From positions 1-64,000 of the forward strand of contig NZ_JAALLN010000006.1 of the NCBI RefSeq assembly GCF_011751075.1: 64,000 nucleotides of DNA, given 5' to 3'. Position 1 is the stretch's first letter, and each line of letters starts with the position of its first letter. Positions 40,301 to 49,108 of this stretch are shown here, in pieces. The notes beneath the pieces are model-generated. The model was not told where the DNA came from, ran no database searches, and saw nothing but the letters and a program-made list of their open reading frames with translations. This DNA comes from Flavobacterium poyangense. GTDB taxonomy: Bacteria; Bacteroidota; Bacteroidia; Flavobacteriales; Flavobacteriaceae. The position numbers were made by a program, and so were the translations under genes.

Positions 40301-41936
40301 TGAAGAATATTTAGGAGAAACCTACGGAATTACTGTTTATCAGGAGCAGGTAATGCTTTTGTCTCAGTCACTCGCTGATTTTACAAAAGGTGAGGCCGAC
40401 GTTTTGCGTAAGGCGATGGGTAAGAAACAAAAGGACGTTCTGGATAAAATGAAACCTAAATTTGTGGAGCAAGCCGCAAAAAAAGGCCATGATGCAAAGG
40501 TCTTAGAGAAGATCTGGAAAGACTGGGAGGCTTTTGCGAGTTACGCCTTCAACAAATCCCACTCGACTTGTTATGCCTGGATTGCTTATCAAACGGCTTA
40601 TTTAAAAGCGCATTATCCGGCAGAATATATGGCGGCGGTTCTTTCGAATAATATGAATGATATTAAACAGGTATCCTTCTTTATGGAAGAATGTAAACGT
40701 ATGGGGCTTTCGGTTTTAGGTCCTGATGTAAATGAGTCGTACTATAAATTTACAGTAAATGATGATTACGCGGTTCGTTTCGGAATGGGAGCAATCAAAG
40801 GGGTAGGTTCCGGAGCTGTAGAGACCATTGTTGAAAGCAGAAAAGACGGAAAATATAAATCTATTTTTGATTTAGCCAAACGAATTGATTTGCGTGCAGC
40901 TAATAAAAAAGCGATCGAGAATCTGGCTCTTGCCGGTGGTTTTGATTCGTTTGAAGGAACTACCAGAGCGCAGTATTTTCATGATGATGGCGATGGAATT
41001 ACATTTTATGAAAAAGCAATGCGTTACGGATCTAAGTTTCAGGAGAATGAAAACTCATCACAAGTGAGTTTGTTTGGGGAAACAAGTGAAGTACAAATTG
41101 CAGAACCTATTGTGCCTCCTTGTGAAGACTGGAGTACAATGGAAAAGCTTTCCAGAGAAAAAGAGGTTGTTGGAATTTACATTTCGGGTCATCCGCTGGA
41201 TGATTTTAGATTTGAAATGAAATATTTCTGTAATGCCCGACTGGAAGCTCTAAAAAATATGGAACTTTATGTAGGTAAGAGTTTAAACTTTGCCGGTATT
41301 GTGAGTAATTTTCAACGGAGAACGGCTAAAAATGGTAAGGATTGGGCGATTTTCACTCTAGAAGGATACGATGAGAGTTTTGAATTTAAAATTTTTGGAG
41401 AGGAGTATCTGAAGTTCTATCATTTCCTATATAACAACCAGTTTGTTTACCTGAAAATTTTAATTAAGGAGGGTTGGGTAAACAGGGATACCGGTAAAAA
41501 AACAGATCCGAGGATGCAGTTTGTTGAGGTTAGACAATTGCAGGATATCCTGGAGACATTTGCTAAAAAATTGATTTTGTTATTAAATATTAAAGATCTG
41601 CAGGCGGAGTTTATTCATAAATTGAGTCATTTATTTAATGAAAATAAAGGGGATAATTCGGTGACTTTTGAGATCATGGAATTAGAAAAGGTCAAGCGAT
41701 TGGTTGAGGTAGAAACGCCAACAAATTTTGAAGAAACAGAAGATGCTGTTTTTGAAGATGAGAATGAAGGTGAGGATAACGCAATTGAAGAAACCAAAAT
41801 TCAGGAAGTAAATGAGGTAGAAGAAATAAAAGTGGTGACCAAATTAACAATGCCAAGCCGCAGACTAAAGGTTAAGATTTCGGCGGAACTATTACAGGAA
41901 TTGGAAAAAATGCAGATTAATTTTAAGCTGAACTAA
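37398..41936 (+). CDS. dnaE: DNA polymerase III alpha subunit with fused N-terminal proofreading exonuclease
   Basis: A 1512-residue replicase. Residues 1-200 are a DnaQ-like DEDDh exonuclease: Y-L-I-F-D-T-E-T-T-G with Asp6 and Glu8, G-Q-N-L-G-F-D further on, and H-N-A-T-A-D-V-E-A near 171. Residues about 258 onward are the PHP domain (S-H-L-H-N-H-T-Q-F-S-V-L). The polymerase active-site acidic pair sits in P-D-I-D-I-D-F-D-D near 688. Helix-hairpin-helix and OB-fold regions follow, then an acidic tail. In most bacteria the exonuclease is a separate protein; the fusion is characteristic of Bacteroidota. The ATG at 37398 was preferred to a TTG at 37383, since the exonuclease domain begins there. 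Confidence 0.96.
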   Translation: MYLIFDTETTGLPKRWDAPITDSDNWPRCIQIAWQLHDDMGKLIEHQDYLVKPDGFNIPYDAERIHGISTELADADGITLAEVLEKFNIALSKTKYIVGQNLGFDVNIMGAEFHRMGVDSPMSSMPVLDTCTEVTASLLQIPGGRGGKFKLPTLTELHSYLFDKPFAEAHNATADVEATTRCFLELIRREVFTKEELDVPKDYFREFQSKNPEPIKLIGLKHINLKAASDKIREQLRALESDDKQTVVSESDQREFKEAKFSHLHNHTQFSVLQSTIGVGNIVAATAKNGMPAVAMTDTGNMMGAFHFVSAVMNHNKAASGKNKALVDAGEEPTEMEIKPIVGCEFNVCDNHLDKSKKDNGNQIVLLAKNKNGYHNLAKMSSIAFTDGFYYVPRVDRKIIEQYKEDIMVLSGNLYGEIPSKILNVGENQAEEALIWWKEQFGADFYLELMRHNQEDENRVNKTLIDFSKKHNVKLIATNNTYYLNKEDANAHDILLCVKDGEKQATPIGRGRGYRYGLPNQEYYYKSQDEMKKLFTDLPDAIINIQEIVDKVEIYSLYRDVLLPKFDIPQEFVVPEDEIDEGVRGENKYLRHLTMVGAKKRYGEITESIQERLDFELLTISNSGYPGYFLIVQDFIAEARNMDVSVGPGRGSAAGSAVAYCLGITNIDPIKYDLLFERFLNPDRVSMPDIDIDFDDEGRGRVMDYVINKYGKNQVAQIITYGKMATKSAIRDTARVLDLPLFEADRIAKLIPGMMPSKWNLARFISESEDDVKKALRSDEFDNIKELIAIANEGDLAGETIQQAKILEGSMRNTGIHACGVIITPSDITNFVPVTTAKDSDLYVTQFDNSVAESAGLLKMDFLGLKTLTLIKDTVKLVKYRNGIDLNPDEFPIDDAPTYELFQRGETVGIFQYESPGMQKYMKELKPTVFGDLIAMNALYRPGPLEYIPSFVRRKNGEEEIKYDLDACEEYLGETYGITVYQEQVMLLSQSLADFTKGEADVLRKAMGKKQKDVLDKMKPKFVEQAAKKGHDAKVLEKIWKDWEAFASYAFNKSHSTCYAWIAYQTAYLKAHYPAEYMAAVLSNNMNDIKQVSFFMEECKRMGLSVLGPDVNESYYKFTVNDDYAVRFGMGAIKGVGSGAVETIVESRKDGKYKSIFDLAKRIDLRAANKKAIENLALAGGFDSFEGTTRAQYFHDDGDGITFYEKAMRYGSKFQENENSSQVSLFGETSEVQIAEPIVPPCEDWSTMEKLSREKEVVGIYISGHPLDDFRFEMKYFCNARLEALKNMELYVGKSLNFAGIVSNFQRRTAKNGKDWAIFTLEGYDESFEFKIFGEEYLKFYHFLYNNQFVYLKILIKEGWVNRDTGKKTDPRMQFVEVRQLQDILETFAKKLILLLNIKDLQAEFIHKLSHLFNENKGDNSVTFEIMELEKVKRLVEVETPTNFEETEDAVFEDENEGEDNAIEETKIQEVNEVEEIKVVTKLTMPSRRLKVKISAELLQELEKMQINFKLN

Positions 41937-42113
41937 ATTTTAACAGTTAAAATTTAGAAGGATGTATTTTTTTTTAGTTAAAATTATGCATGCATAATAG
42001 TTTTTTAGTAATATTGCCCAAAATTACAACGATTTCGTTCCAAGTCTAACCATGCAAACTCGCGGATTATGTTAAAATAATCTAAGTTTGTATAAATTAA
42101 TTAAAACAAAATT

Positions 42114-43034
42114 ATGAAAAAGAACCTATTTTTATTAGGGTTATTAGTTTGCTCTATGGCCACAATGGCGCAGACAGGAAAAGCAGAAAAACCGGAAAGC
42201 TGGTATTTTAAATTGGGAGGGTCGTATTTTAATCAGACTGCATCCACAGAATTTCCAACAGTAGGAGGAAATGACGCTTTAGACAGAACTTATGTAGGAG
42301 GAAAATTAGTATCTGAAAAAAGTATTACAGGTTCTTTTGGACAGGGTTTTAGAACAGGTATAACTGCAGGATACCGTTTTTCAGTTCGTTTGGGAGTTGA
42401 ATTAGGAGTTAATTATTATAGTAGTACTGATAAAAAGATGGCACAAACGACTACAGATGCAATTTTTGTATCAGGAGGTAAGCCAATTTATAACTTTAAA
42501 TCAGTGGGGCAAATTACAGCTTTTGATGTTGCTCCTGCACTTGTTATGTTTTTAGGAGAATCTCATGGTTTTGAACCTTATACTAAAGTTGGGGTTTTGG
42601 TGCCTATTCATGGAGATTTAGAAATTACTACTGATGCAATCGCTCCAACTGGTGTTGCTAATCCGGCAACAGTTGCAGTTCATAGTGTTGATAAGATAAA
42701 ACCAAATCCAACAATCGGATTTACTGCTGCTTTAGGAACTTCTTACAAATTAGGAAAACACATATCTGCTTTTGCAGAATTAGAATACCGTAACTTTACA
42801 GTACACGGGAAAACGAAAGAAACTACTAAGTTTACTCAAAATGGGCAAGATGCTTTAGCGACTAGAACTCCTTCTCAAATTCATACCAATTATCAAGATC
42901 ATTTAGATGTTAATTCTAATAACGCTTTAACGAATCCGAATGGGGTTGATAAAACGAAACCAACGGACGAATTAAGTTCTTATGTTGGAATTAGTGGTTT
43001 AGGTTTGACTTTAGGTCTTAAATACAGCCTATAA
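42114..43034 (+). CDS. outer membrane beta-barrel protein (OmpA/porin-like)
   Basis: A 306-residue protein with a signal peptide (L-F-L-L-G-L-L-V-C-S-M-A-T-M-A-Q). Its mature part alternates as an eight-to-ten-strand beta-barrel: W-Y-F-K-L-G-G-S-Y-F, then T-G-I-T-A-G-Y-R-F-S-V-R-L-G-V-E-L-G-V-N-Y-Y, F-E-P-Y-T-K-V-G-V, I-S-A-F-A-E-L-E-Y-R, and a C-terminal L-G-L-K-Y-S-L ending near the last residue. Loops are Thr/Asn/Asp-rich. It resembles the porin-family beta-barrel proteins common in flavobacteria. Ligand unknown. A terminator follows 26 bp after the stop. Confidence 0.85.
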   Translation: MKKNLFLLGLLVCSMATMAQTGKAEKPESWYFKLGGSYFNQTASTEFPTVGGNDALDRTYVGGKLVSEKSITGSFGQGFRTGITAGYRFSVRLGVELGVNYYSSTDKKMAQTTTDAIFVSGGKPIYNFKSVGQITAFDVAPALVMFLGESHGFEPYTKVGVLVPIHGDLEITTDAIAPTGVANPATVAVHSVDKIKPNPTIGFTAALGTSYKLGKHISAFAELEYRNFTVHGKTKETTKFTQNGQDALATRTPSQIHTNYQDHLDVNSNNALTNPNGVDKTKPTDELSSYVGISGLGLTLGLKYSL

Positions 43035-43060
43035 TCTTTTTGCAATTTTAGTTTTTAGAA

Positions 43061-43096
43061 AAAAGAGGATATTCAGATTTGAGTATCCTCTTTTTG
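43061..43096. terminator. bidirectional intrinsic terminator
   Basis: AAAAGAGGATA (43061-43071) pairs perfectly with TATCCTCTTTT (43084-43094), then T residues. It lies between the convergent beta-barrel and oxidoreductase genes. Confidence 0.85.
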
Positions 43097-43128
43097 TCTT
43101 TACATTTCAGTCAAAGTCATATAGATTT

Positions 43129-44121
43129 CTACTTTAAACCCCTAAACTCCTTCAAAACTTCATCAATAACCCAGGTGGTTCTTGAGGCGGAGATCCCTTT
43201 AGACGGAGAGGCATTTTCGTTACCCAGAAGTTCAGCAACTATTGTTTCGATAAGAGGTTGTTGTATGTGAAGCGGATTTTCGATAGTGATGCTTTCTTTT
43301 TCGCCATTTGTAAGTTGAATGTGAATTGGGTCATTGCCAAAAGTAGCGAAAGAGATTTTTCCTTTGTCCCCCACAATTTCAGTATGGTCATAACGTTCAA
43401 AACTGGCAAAATTCCATAAACCCGAACCGTGAATTCCATTCTCAAACAAAAAAGACATCGAAACGGTATCTTCCGCCGGATAAGCCAAAAGTTGAGAACT
43501 CGCATGTCCCCGAACAGATTGGATTGGGCCTAATACATAATCCAGAAAATCGAGTGTATGACAGGCTAAATCAACAAAAATCCCACCACCTGAAAGATGT
43601 GGTAAAACGGTCCACGGCAAATTGATCTCGTCATCATAACGTTGCTCAAACGGGTGGTACAAAACACAATTTACATGTCTTACAGTTCCTATTTTTCCTT
43701 GGTCGATTAATTCTTTTATTTTAAGAAATCGGGGCAAACGTCTTCTGTAGTAAGCTACAAACAAAGGTACATTATGGGCTTTACAGGTGCTTATCATTTC
43801 GTTGCATTCTTCAAATGTCAATGCCATAGGTTTTTCTACATAAACCGGTTTTCCGGCTTTGGCACACAAAATAGTGTATTCTTTGTGAGAAGAAGGAGGT
43901 GTCGCAATATATACCGCATTGACTTCAGGATCGTTTATTAAATCAACGGCATTTGAATACCATTTTGGGACATTATGACGTTTGGCATAATCTTCAGCAA
44001 GTTTAGGATCTCTCCGCATTACCGCAACTAAAGCAGAGTTTGGTGTTTTTTGAAAGGCAGGCCCACTTTTGACTTCGGTTACATTACCGCAGCCAATAAT
44101 TCCCCATTTTACAATTTTCAT
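43129..44121 (-). CDS. Gfo/Idh/MocA family NAD(P)-dependent oxidoreductase
   Basis: A 330-residue enzyme. The N-terminal Rossmann fold starts W-G-I-I-G-C-G-N-V-T, followed by the E-K-P-M-A-L-T sequence near residue 95, which contains the catalytic Lys typical of the family. The C-terminal domain carries G-G-G-I-F-V-D-L-A-C-H-T-L-D-F-L-D, where the substrate-binding His lies. The family oxidises or isomerises sugars, inositols or related polyols. The substrate is not deducible. It has no partner genes nearby. Confidence 0.9.
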   Translation of the reverse strand: MKIVKWGIIGCGNVTEVKSGPAFQKTPNSALVAVMRRDPKLAEDYAKRHNVPKWYSNAVDLINDPEVNAVYIATPPSSHKEYTILCAKAGKPVYVEKPMALTFEECNEMISTCKAHNVPLFVAYYRRRLPRFLKIKELIDQGKIGTVRHVNCVLYHPFEQRYDDEINLPWTVLPHLSGGGIFVDLACHTLDFLDYVLGPIQSVRGHASSQLLAYPAEDTVSMSFLFENGIHGSGLWNFASFERYDHTEIVGDKGKISFATFGNDPIHIQLTNGEKESITIENPLHIQQPLIETIVAELLGNENASPSKGISASRTTWVIDEVLKEFRGLK

Positions 44122-44164
44122 TTCTTGGATTTTTTAGTTGTTTCAAATTTAAGAGAAAAGGATT

Positions 44165-44470
44165 GGTTAAAAAAGGGTTGCCGCGAATTACACAAATTAG
44201 CACGAATTTTTATTTCGAAATGTTTTGCTCAAAAGTACTGCCACAGATTGAAATGATTCTCACAGATTGAAAAATCATTTCAATCTGCCAAATCTGCGTG
44301 AAAAAAAATCTCGCAAAGTCGCAGAGTCACAAAGAAAAACAACTTTGCGCTTTTGCGTCTTTGCGAGAAAATGTAACCGTAAAGAAATACGCAAGATAAT
44401 CAGCGCAAAGCCTTATAATAAAACTCTGCGAACCTTGCGTAACTCCTTTGCGCTCCTTGCGGTTAAGAAA
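44165..44470. repeat. cluster of dispersed inverted repeats between oxidoreductase and TonB receptor
   Basis: Several palindromic elements are packed into this gap. GATTGAAATGATT (44246-44258) pairs with AATCATTTCAATC (44273-44285), and CTCGCAAAG (44310-44318) pairs with CTTTGCGAG (44359-44367). GCGAATTACACAAATTAGCACG near 44182 and CTTTGCGCTCC near 44450 resemble further family members. The word content (CACAGATT, GCAAAG, CTTTGCG) links them to the elements at 130-226 and 9540-9727. Short frames in this interval are spurious. Confidence 0.65.
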
Positions 44471-44473
44471 AAA

Positions 44474-46681
44474 CTACAAATTGAAGTTAATCCCTAAAAC
44501 AATATTTCTTCCAATATTAGGAATCCCGTCTGTTTTTAATCTCGAAAGGTGTGCAATGTATTTTTGGTCAAATAAATTGTTTCCGTTCAGGCTCAGATCA
44601 AAAGCGGTTTTACCTAGTTTTACGGTTCCGCCTAAACCAAAATTCACCAAAGTATAACCTTTAGAAGCCGTTTCAAAACCACTTACATTATTCTGACTGA
44701 AAGTTGATGAAACGTTTAAAGAAGCAAATCCCTCTTTTAGCCAGTTTTTAATATTGAACTCAGTTCTAAGCGTATTGTTCCAATTGTTAGCCGGAATTAA
44801 AGGCAAATAATCGTTGTTGTCTTTTTTGCCCGTTACGGTTTCAAAACTGGTTTCAAAATGCAACCAATCCAGTGGATGTGGATGTAGGTGTAAACCAACT
44901 TCACCACCAAATAATTTCGCATTGTCCTGTACATAAGCAAAAACATCATTTTCGTCTAAGACTTCTCCGGTTGGGGAAGTATAGATGTAATTGTTTATAT
45001 GATTGTAGAAACCATTAATGAAAAATTCAAAATGGGTGTTTTTATATTCTAAATTCAGGTCGGTCTGAACGTTTTGTTCTGTTTTTAAATTAGCATTTCC
45101 AATCTCGTATCGGTTGGTTCCTTCATGAACTCCGTTTGAAGTTAACTCTGCTAAATTTGGTGCTCTGAATCCGGTAGCTACATTTAAACGAAGCGTCAAA
45201 GGTTCTGCCAGTTTGGTTTTGTAGCCTAAAGAAGCATTAAAGCTGTCAAAAGAGCGATCTAAAGCCTGAAAATAGCCTTCCTCACCTTCAGTTCCATGTG
45301 CTTGAGAAGTGATGTTTCGGTTGTCAAAGCGCAATCCGGCTTGGATAACACTATTGTCCCATTCGTAATTTGCTGTTCCGAAAACACCAAAATCATTGGT
45401 TGTAGCGTCCGGAATTAAGAACTCTTCACCGGAATTTTTATTGGTCTGATGCATTCCCTGTACGCCAAGAATTGTTTCGATTTTGCCAAATTTCGGAAAA
45501 TGATATTTTGCATTGTAATTGAAGGTGTTCAGTTTCATTCGCAAAGCTGCATTGTTGCTGTCCTCAAATTCGCTTCTGTCATTAGAAATATAACCCAAAT
45601 CAACATCTAATTTTGAGTTCTGAAAAAAGATAACGTTGTTTAAACTCAATAAATGATTAAAAATTCCCTGTCTTGGAAACTGAGTGTCTTTACTGGAAGA
45701 TTGCTCTGCGATTCCTTCTTCAGGGATTCCGATATCTAATTTGTTGTAATTGTATCTTAAAACACTTGAGAAACTGGAGTTGCTGTATCCGATTCCGGTT
45801 TTAAAATCGGTTTCGTTGTAACGGGTATTGGTCACGCGATCTCCATCGGCAATTTTATAATCAGAATGCGTATTGAAACTTCCTCGGGCTAAAAATTTCC
45901 AGTTATCGGTAGACGTTTTTAGTCCAATAGAGGAATTACTACCTTCTGTATTGGTAAAATATTTTTGACTGAAATTGGCTTTGAAGGTATTGGCATCAGC
46001 AAATTTTTCAGGATTGAAATATAAAACACCTCCCAAAGCATCCGATCCGTAGAGCAAAGAAGCAGGGCCTTTGATTACTTCAACACTTTCAATTCCGGCG
46101 TCATTTAGTCCTAAACCATGTTCGTCTCCAAACTGCTGATTTTCGATACGAACTCCCTGTGAATATACCAAAACACGATTGCCGCTAAGTCCTCTGATTA
46201 CCGGTTTTCCGATTGAAGTTCCAGTTGAAATTTGAGAAACTCCCGGAATGGTCGCCAAGCCTTCAATTAAGGTTGAAGTTCCTTTTTGTTGTAATGTTTT
46301 GATGCTTTCGTGCTCAATTTTCATTACGTTCTGGGATTGCAATTTATTAAAAGGTGTAGAGACAATTACTTCGTCCATTTCAAAAACAGATTCCTGAAGT
46401 GTCACATCTAAGGTGTTTTCTTTTACCAGTTTGACAATAGTTTTGTTTTCAGCTGTAAAACCAACAAAAGTAAAAGAAAGTCGTAAGCTTCCGTTTGGAA
46501 GATTAGAGAGTTCGTACTTTCCGTTTGCGTCGGTAGTGGTGCCTTTGTGTAATTCCGGGGCATAAACCGAAACTCCGGGCATTGGTTGATTTTGAAGATT
46601 GGATACGGTTCCGGAAACAACGTTTTGAGCTGAAAGCAGCCCTGAAAATCCTATAATAAGGATTAATATTATTTTTTTCAT
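44474..46681 (-). CDS. TonB-dependent receptor, ZnuD-like (probable metal uptake)
   Basis: A 735-residue receptor. It has a signal peptide ending L-S-A-Q, a carboxypeptidase-regulatory domain (G-T-V-S-N-L-Q-N-Q-P-M-P-G-V-S-V-Y-A), and a plug with I-P-G-V-S-Q-I-S-T-G-T-S-I-G-K-P-V-I-R-G-L-S-G-N-R-V-L-V followed by G-V-R-I-E-N-Q-Q-F-G-D-E-H-G-L. A ~500-residue beta-barrel ends in N-F-N-L. The Q-Q-F-G-D-E-H-G plug segment is what I associate with the zinc receptor ZnuD and its flavobacterial relatives. The gene upstream encodes a small histidine-rich exported protein, supporting a metal-uptake role (inference). Confidence 0.83.
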   Translation of the reverse strand: MKKIILILIIGFSGLLSAQNVVSGTVSNLQNQPMPGVSVYAPELHKGTTTDANGKYELSNLPNGSLRLSFTFVGFTAENKTIVKLVKENTLDVTLQESVFEMDEVIVSTPFNKLQSQNVMKIEHESIKTLQQKGTSTLIEGLATIPGVSQISTGTSIGKPVIRGLSGNRVLVYSQGVRIENQQFGDEHGLGLNDAGIESVEVIKGPASLLYGSDALGGVLYFNPEKFADANTFKANFSQKYFTNTEGSNSSIGLKTSTDNWKFLARGSFNTHSDYKIADGDRVTNTRYNETDFKTGIGYSNSSFSSVLRYNYNKLDIGIPEEGIAEQSSSKDTQFPRQGIFNHLLSLNNVIFFQNSKLDVDLGYISNDRSEFEDSNNAALRMKLNTFNYNAKYHFPKFGKIETILGVQGMHQTNKNSGEEFLIPDATTNDFGVFGTANYEWDNSVIQAGLRFDNRNITSQAHGTEGEEGYFQALDRSFDSFNASLGYKTKLAEPLTLRLNVATGFRAPNLAELTSNGVHEGTNRYEIGNANLKTEQNVQTDLNLEYKNTHFEFFINGFYNHINNYIYTSPTGEVLDENDVFAYVQDNAKLFGGEVGLHLHPHPLDWLHFETSFETVTGKKDNNDYLPLIPANNWNNTLRTEFNIKNWLKEGFASLNVSSTFSQNNVSGFETASKGYTLVNFGLGGTVKLGKTAFDLSLNGNNLFDQKYIAHLSRLKTDGIPNIGRNIVLGINFNL

Positions 46682-46837
46682 TTGAAAATGATGCTATAGT
46701 TAAATGGATTTTTCCTGACTAAATAAAAAACGAGAACAACAATAACGCCTGCCAATTCTGATCCAGTCAGAATGGAAAGATGCTGTGTTCTTTTTTAATT
46801 AAGAAAGTAATGATTTATGTTTCGAGTGTTTCGAAAT

Positions 46838-47191
46838 TCAGGCAACTATAGCAACAGGTGGTCCGCGCAATAAATAAGCGCTTTCCGGAAAGGAGAATAT
46901 CTTTTCTGAAAGGGTGAAGAAATAAGGAATTCCTTCGGTTGTGGTGTGGAACTGAAATGAAAATTGTTCAGGAAGTACATAACTTTCAAAAGAAAAATGG
47001 CATACAAAACAAACGTCATAATTATGATGCTGGTGGGTGATTTCACCGCTTGGATCATTGTAGTCGTGATGACATTGTTTCTCCGAGAGTTGTTTTACAA
47101 TATGCTCATAACTGTGTATCGACTGAAACAATATTGAGAACAATACTGTTAGAGCGAAAGAGACACTTAATATGAGTTGCTTTTTCTTCAT
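46838..47191 (-). CDS. small histidine/cysteine-rich exported protein
   Basis: A 117-residue protein beginning with a signal or anchor segment (L-I-L-S-V-S-F-A-L-T-V-L-F-S-I-L-F). It contains a dense metal-binding stretch: H-S-Y-E-H, C-H-H-D-Y, H-Q-H-H-N-Y-D-V-C-F-V-C-H-F. Such proteins occur next to metal-linked TonB receptors and may buffer zinc or copper in the periplasm. The receptor gene follows 156 bp downstream on the same strand. No family name can be given with confidence. Confidence 0.75.
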   Translation of the reverse strand: MKKKQLILSVSFALTVLFSILFQSIHSYEHIVKQLSEKQCHHDYNDPSGEITHQHHNYDVCFVCHFSFESYVLPEQFSFQFHTTTEGIPYFFTLSEKIFSFPESAYLLRGPPVAIVA

Positions 47192-47412
47192 GCCTCACAA
47201 AGGTATAAAAGAACTATCAAAAATGAATTTATTTTTTTAATTCTATTGTTGATTCCTTAAAAATAGGACTTTAAATCGTTTTATTTTCAATGAAAAAGAG
47301 AATAATTGCTTTCAAATTGCCTCCTGAGTTGTCATTATAGTATATTTGTAATTGAAATAAATCAACTCCAAAAAACGTTTACTTGAAAAACTCTTTAAAA
47401 CCAAAATACGAT

Positions 47413-48117
47413 ATGCGATTACTTTTTAGTTGTTTGTTTTTAGTGTCTTTTCTTTCTGTTTTTTCGCAGGAGGAAACAAAGCCTAAAATAGAACCGGTCG
47501 TTAAAATCGATTCGTTGTATCGTGAAGATCAGTTTTATTTTTCGGTTACCTATAATCTTCTTACCAATAGTCCGGTTGGGCTTAAGCAGGATAAGTTCTC
47601 AGTAGGACTTTCCGGCGGTTTTCTGCGCGATATGCCTATCAATAAAAAAAGAACCTTTGCAATTGCTACAGGTTTAGGGTTGAGTTATCAGAATTTCAAT
47701 CAGGATCTGACAATCTCAGAGGATGCTGAGGGAAATATAGTGGGAGGAACAAAAAAAAACAGCGAAATTGTTTCCAACAAATTCAGGCAATATTTGCTGG
47801 ATGTTCCGATAGAGTTCCGATGGAGAAATTCAACCTATGAAAGTTATAGATTCTGGAGGATTTATGGAGGGATTAAATTGAGTTATATGTTTTCTAACAG
47901 ATCGGTACTGAGTGATGGAGAAACGACTTATAAAATTACAAACAATCCTAATATTACGAAGTTTCAATACGGGGCTTATGTAGCAACGGGCTACAATACC
48001 TGGAATATTTATTTTTATTATGGTTTAAACCCTTTGTTTAAGTCTATCAAGACAAGTTCAGGTGAAAATGTTGTGGTAAGAACCATTAATGCCGGCTTGA
48101 TTTTCTATATTTTATAA
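47413..48117 (+). CDS. PorT-like outer membrane beta-barrel protein
   Basis: A 234-residue protein with a signal peptide (L-L-F-S-C-L-F-L-V-S-F-L-S-V-F-S-Q). The mature part shows barrel strands such as F-A-I-A-T-G-L-G-L-S-Y-Q-N-F, Y-L-L-D-V-P-I-E-F-R-W-R and F-W-R-I-Y-G-G-I-K-L-S-Y-M-F, and ends T-I-N-A-G-L-I-F-Y-I-L. The L-D-V-P-I-E-F-R-W-R strand is typical of PorT-family proteins; true PorT serves type IX secretion, but flavobacteria also carry paralogs, so the role is open. The ATG at 47413 starts directly at the signal peptide. The gene ends 6 bp inside the convergent neighbour. Confidence 0.75.
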   Translation: MRLLFSCLFLVSFLSVFSQEETKPKIEPVVKIDSLYREDQFYFSVTYNLLTNSPVGLKQDKFSVGLSGGFLRDMPINKKRTFAIATGLGLSYQNFNQDLTISEDAEGNIVGGTKKNSEIVSNKFRQYLLDVPIEFRWRNSTYESYRFWRIYGGIKLSYMFSNRSVLSDGETTYKITNNPNITKFQYGAYVATGYNTWNIYFYYGLNPLFKSIKTSSGENVVVRTINAGLIFYIL

Positions 48118-48744
48118 CCACAAATACAAAAATAACAGTTGCGGAAGTACTCCAATTGCCAGGCCAATAAGTAATTCTTTAGGGGTATGTGCCTCCATTT
48201 CCAAGCGGGAGGACGCTACTATTCCGGTCAATAAAACGAGCAAAGCGCTCCAATACGGATTTTGCATCTGCAAATGAATATTTAATCCGAGGACAAAAAT
48301 AGTGAGTCCGCTAATGGCCATTAGGTGCAAACTCGCTTTTGTTTTAAAAAGAGTAAATACCAAAGCTAAAATGGTACTAAACAGCGCTCCGAGAAAAAAG
48401 AAATGAAGCTCCGGATATCGTGTGATAATAATACTTCTCTTTACCAACAAAATATATAAGAAACACTGTAAAATCAATGGGATTTTGCGCTGAGAAGTTT
48501 CGTGAACCATAACCGATTTTACATGTCCGGTCGAACGAAGCAGCATAAAAAACAATATAGGAACCAAAATAGTTATAATCAGAATCTGAAATAAAACATA
48601 GTATTTTTCTCTGTCCGTAAAAATATCTTCTTTGCAGTACAGATAAAACAAAGTGGCGTACATCGATATAAAAATCGGATGAAAGATATAAGAGAACAGT
48701 GGCAGTATTTTTTTCAAAACGTGATACTTTATGGTAGTAAACAA
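48112..48744 (-). CDS. PAP2-like integral membrane protein
   Basis: A 210-residue protein with six predicted membrane helices. It shows K-A-S-L-H-L-M-A-I-S-G near residue 137 and A-S-S-R-L-E-M-E-A-H-T near 181. Those two blocks match the phosphatase motifs of PAP2 enzymes (S-x-H and S-R-x-x-x-x-x-H), while the first, KxxxxxxRP motif is not evident. It may be a lipid phosphatase-like or inactive relative. The start is a TTG at 48744; a TTG at 48717 is an alternative. Its 3' end overlaps that of the convergent beta-barrel gene by 6 bp. Confidence 0.7.
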   Translation of the reverse strand: MFTTIKYHVLKKILPLFSYIFHPIFISMYATLFYLYCKEDIFTDREKYYVLFQILIITILVPILFFMLLRSTGHVKSVMVHETSQRKIPLILQCFLYILLVKRSIIITRYPELHFFFLGALFSTILALVFTLFKTKASLHLMAISGLTIFVLGLNIHLQMQNPYWSALLVLLTGIVASSRLEMEAHTPKELLIGLAIGVLPQLLFLYLWL

Positions 48745-48883
48745 ATATAATAAAATAAAGGTTTTTGCTTCGGTTTTTGCAAATTTTAACCAATTAGCTA
48801 CTGGGAATTGGGTTTTGTAAGTTTTTTTATATTTTGTAGTTCTGAAAAGTAAAATCTTATTTATTTAATTCAAGTTGATAGTT

Positions 48884-48946
48884 GTATACTGTAAGATGCA
48901 AAATGTGAAATGTATACTGTAAAATGTGAAATGTAAAATGTGATAC
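48884..48946. repeat. left arm of a large inverted repeat (AAAATGTGAAATG type)
   Basis: GTATACTGTAAGATGCAAAA followed by two further GTAAAATGTGAAATG-like units and ending TGTGATAC. The complementary arm lies at 49109-49159. Confidence 0.7.
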
Positions 48947-49108
48947 ATTAGTCTGAAAGGGCAAATACTTTAATTAACGGATTTTCGTATCTTTAAACGA
49001 AGCATTAGAATTTTTAAGTATATTGTTACTGTATTTCGGTGATCTGGCACAACAATATGCTCTTACAATGTAAGCCGGTAATCAATTAAGAAAAACGTAT
49101 TATTTTTC

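Noticed and set aside
44267..44657. Two plus-strand frames upstream of and antisense to the TonB-receptor 3' end
   Set aside because: They are translations of CGCAAAG-type inverted repeats and of the antisense strand of the receptor gene.
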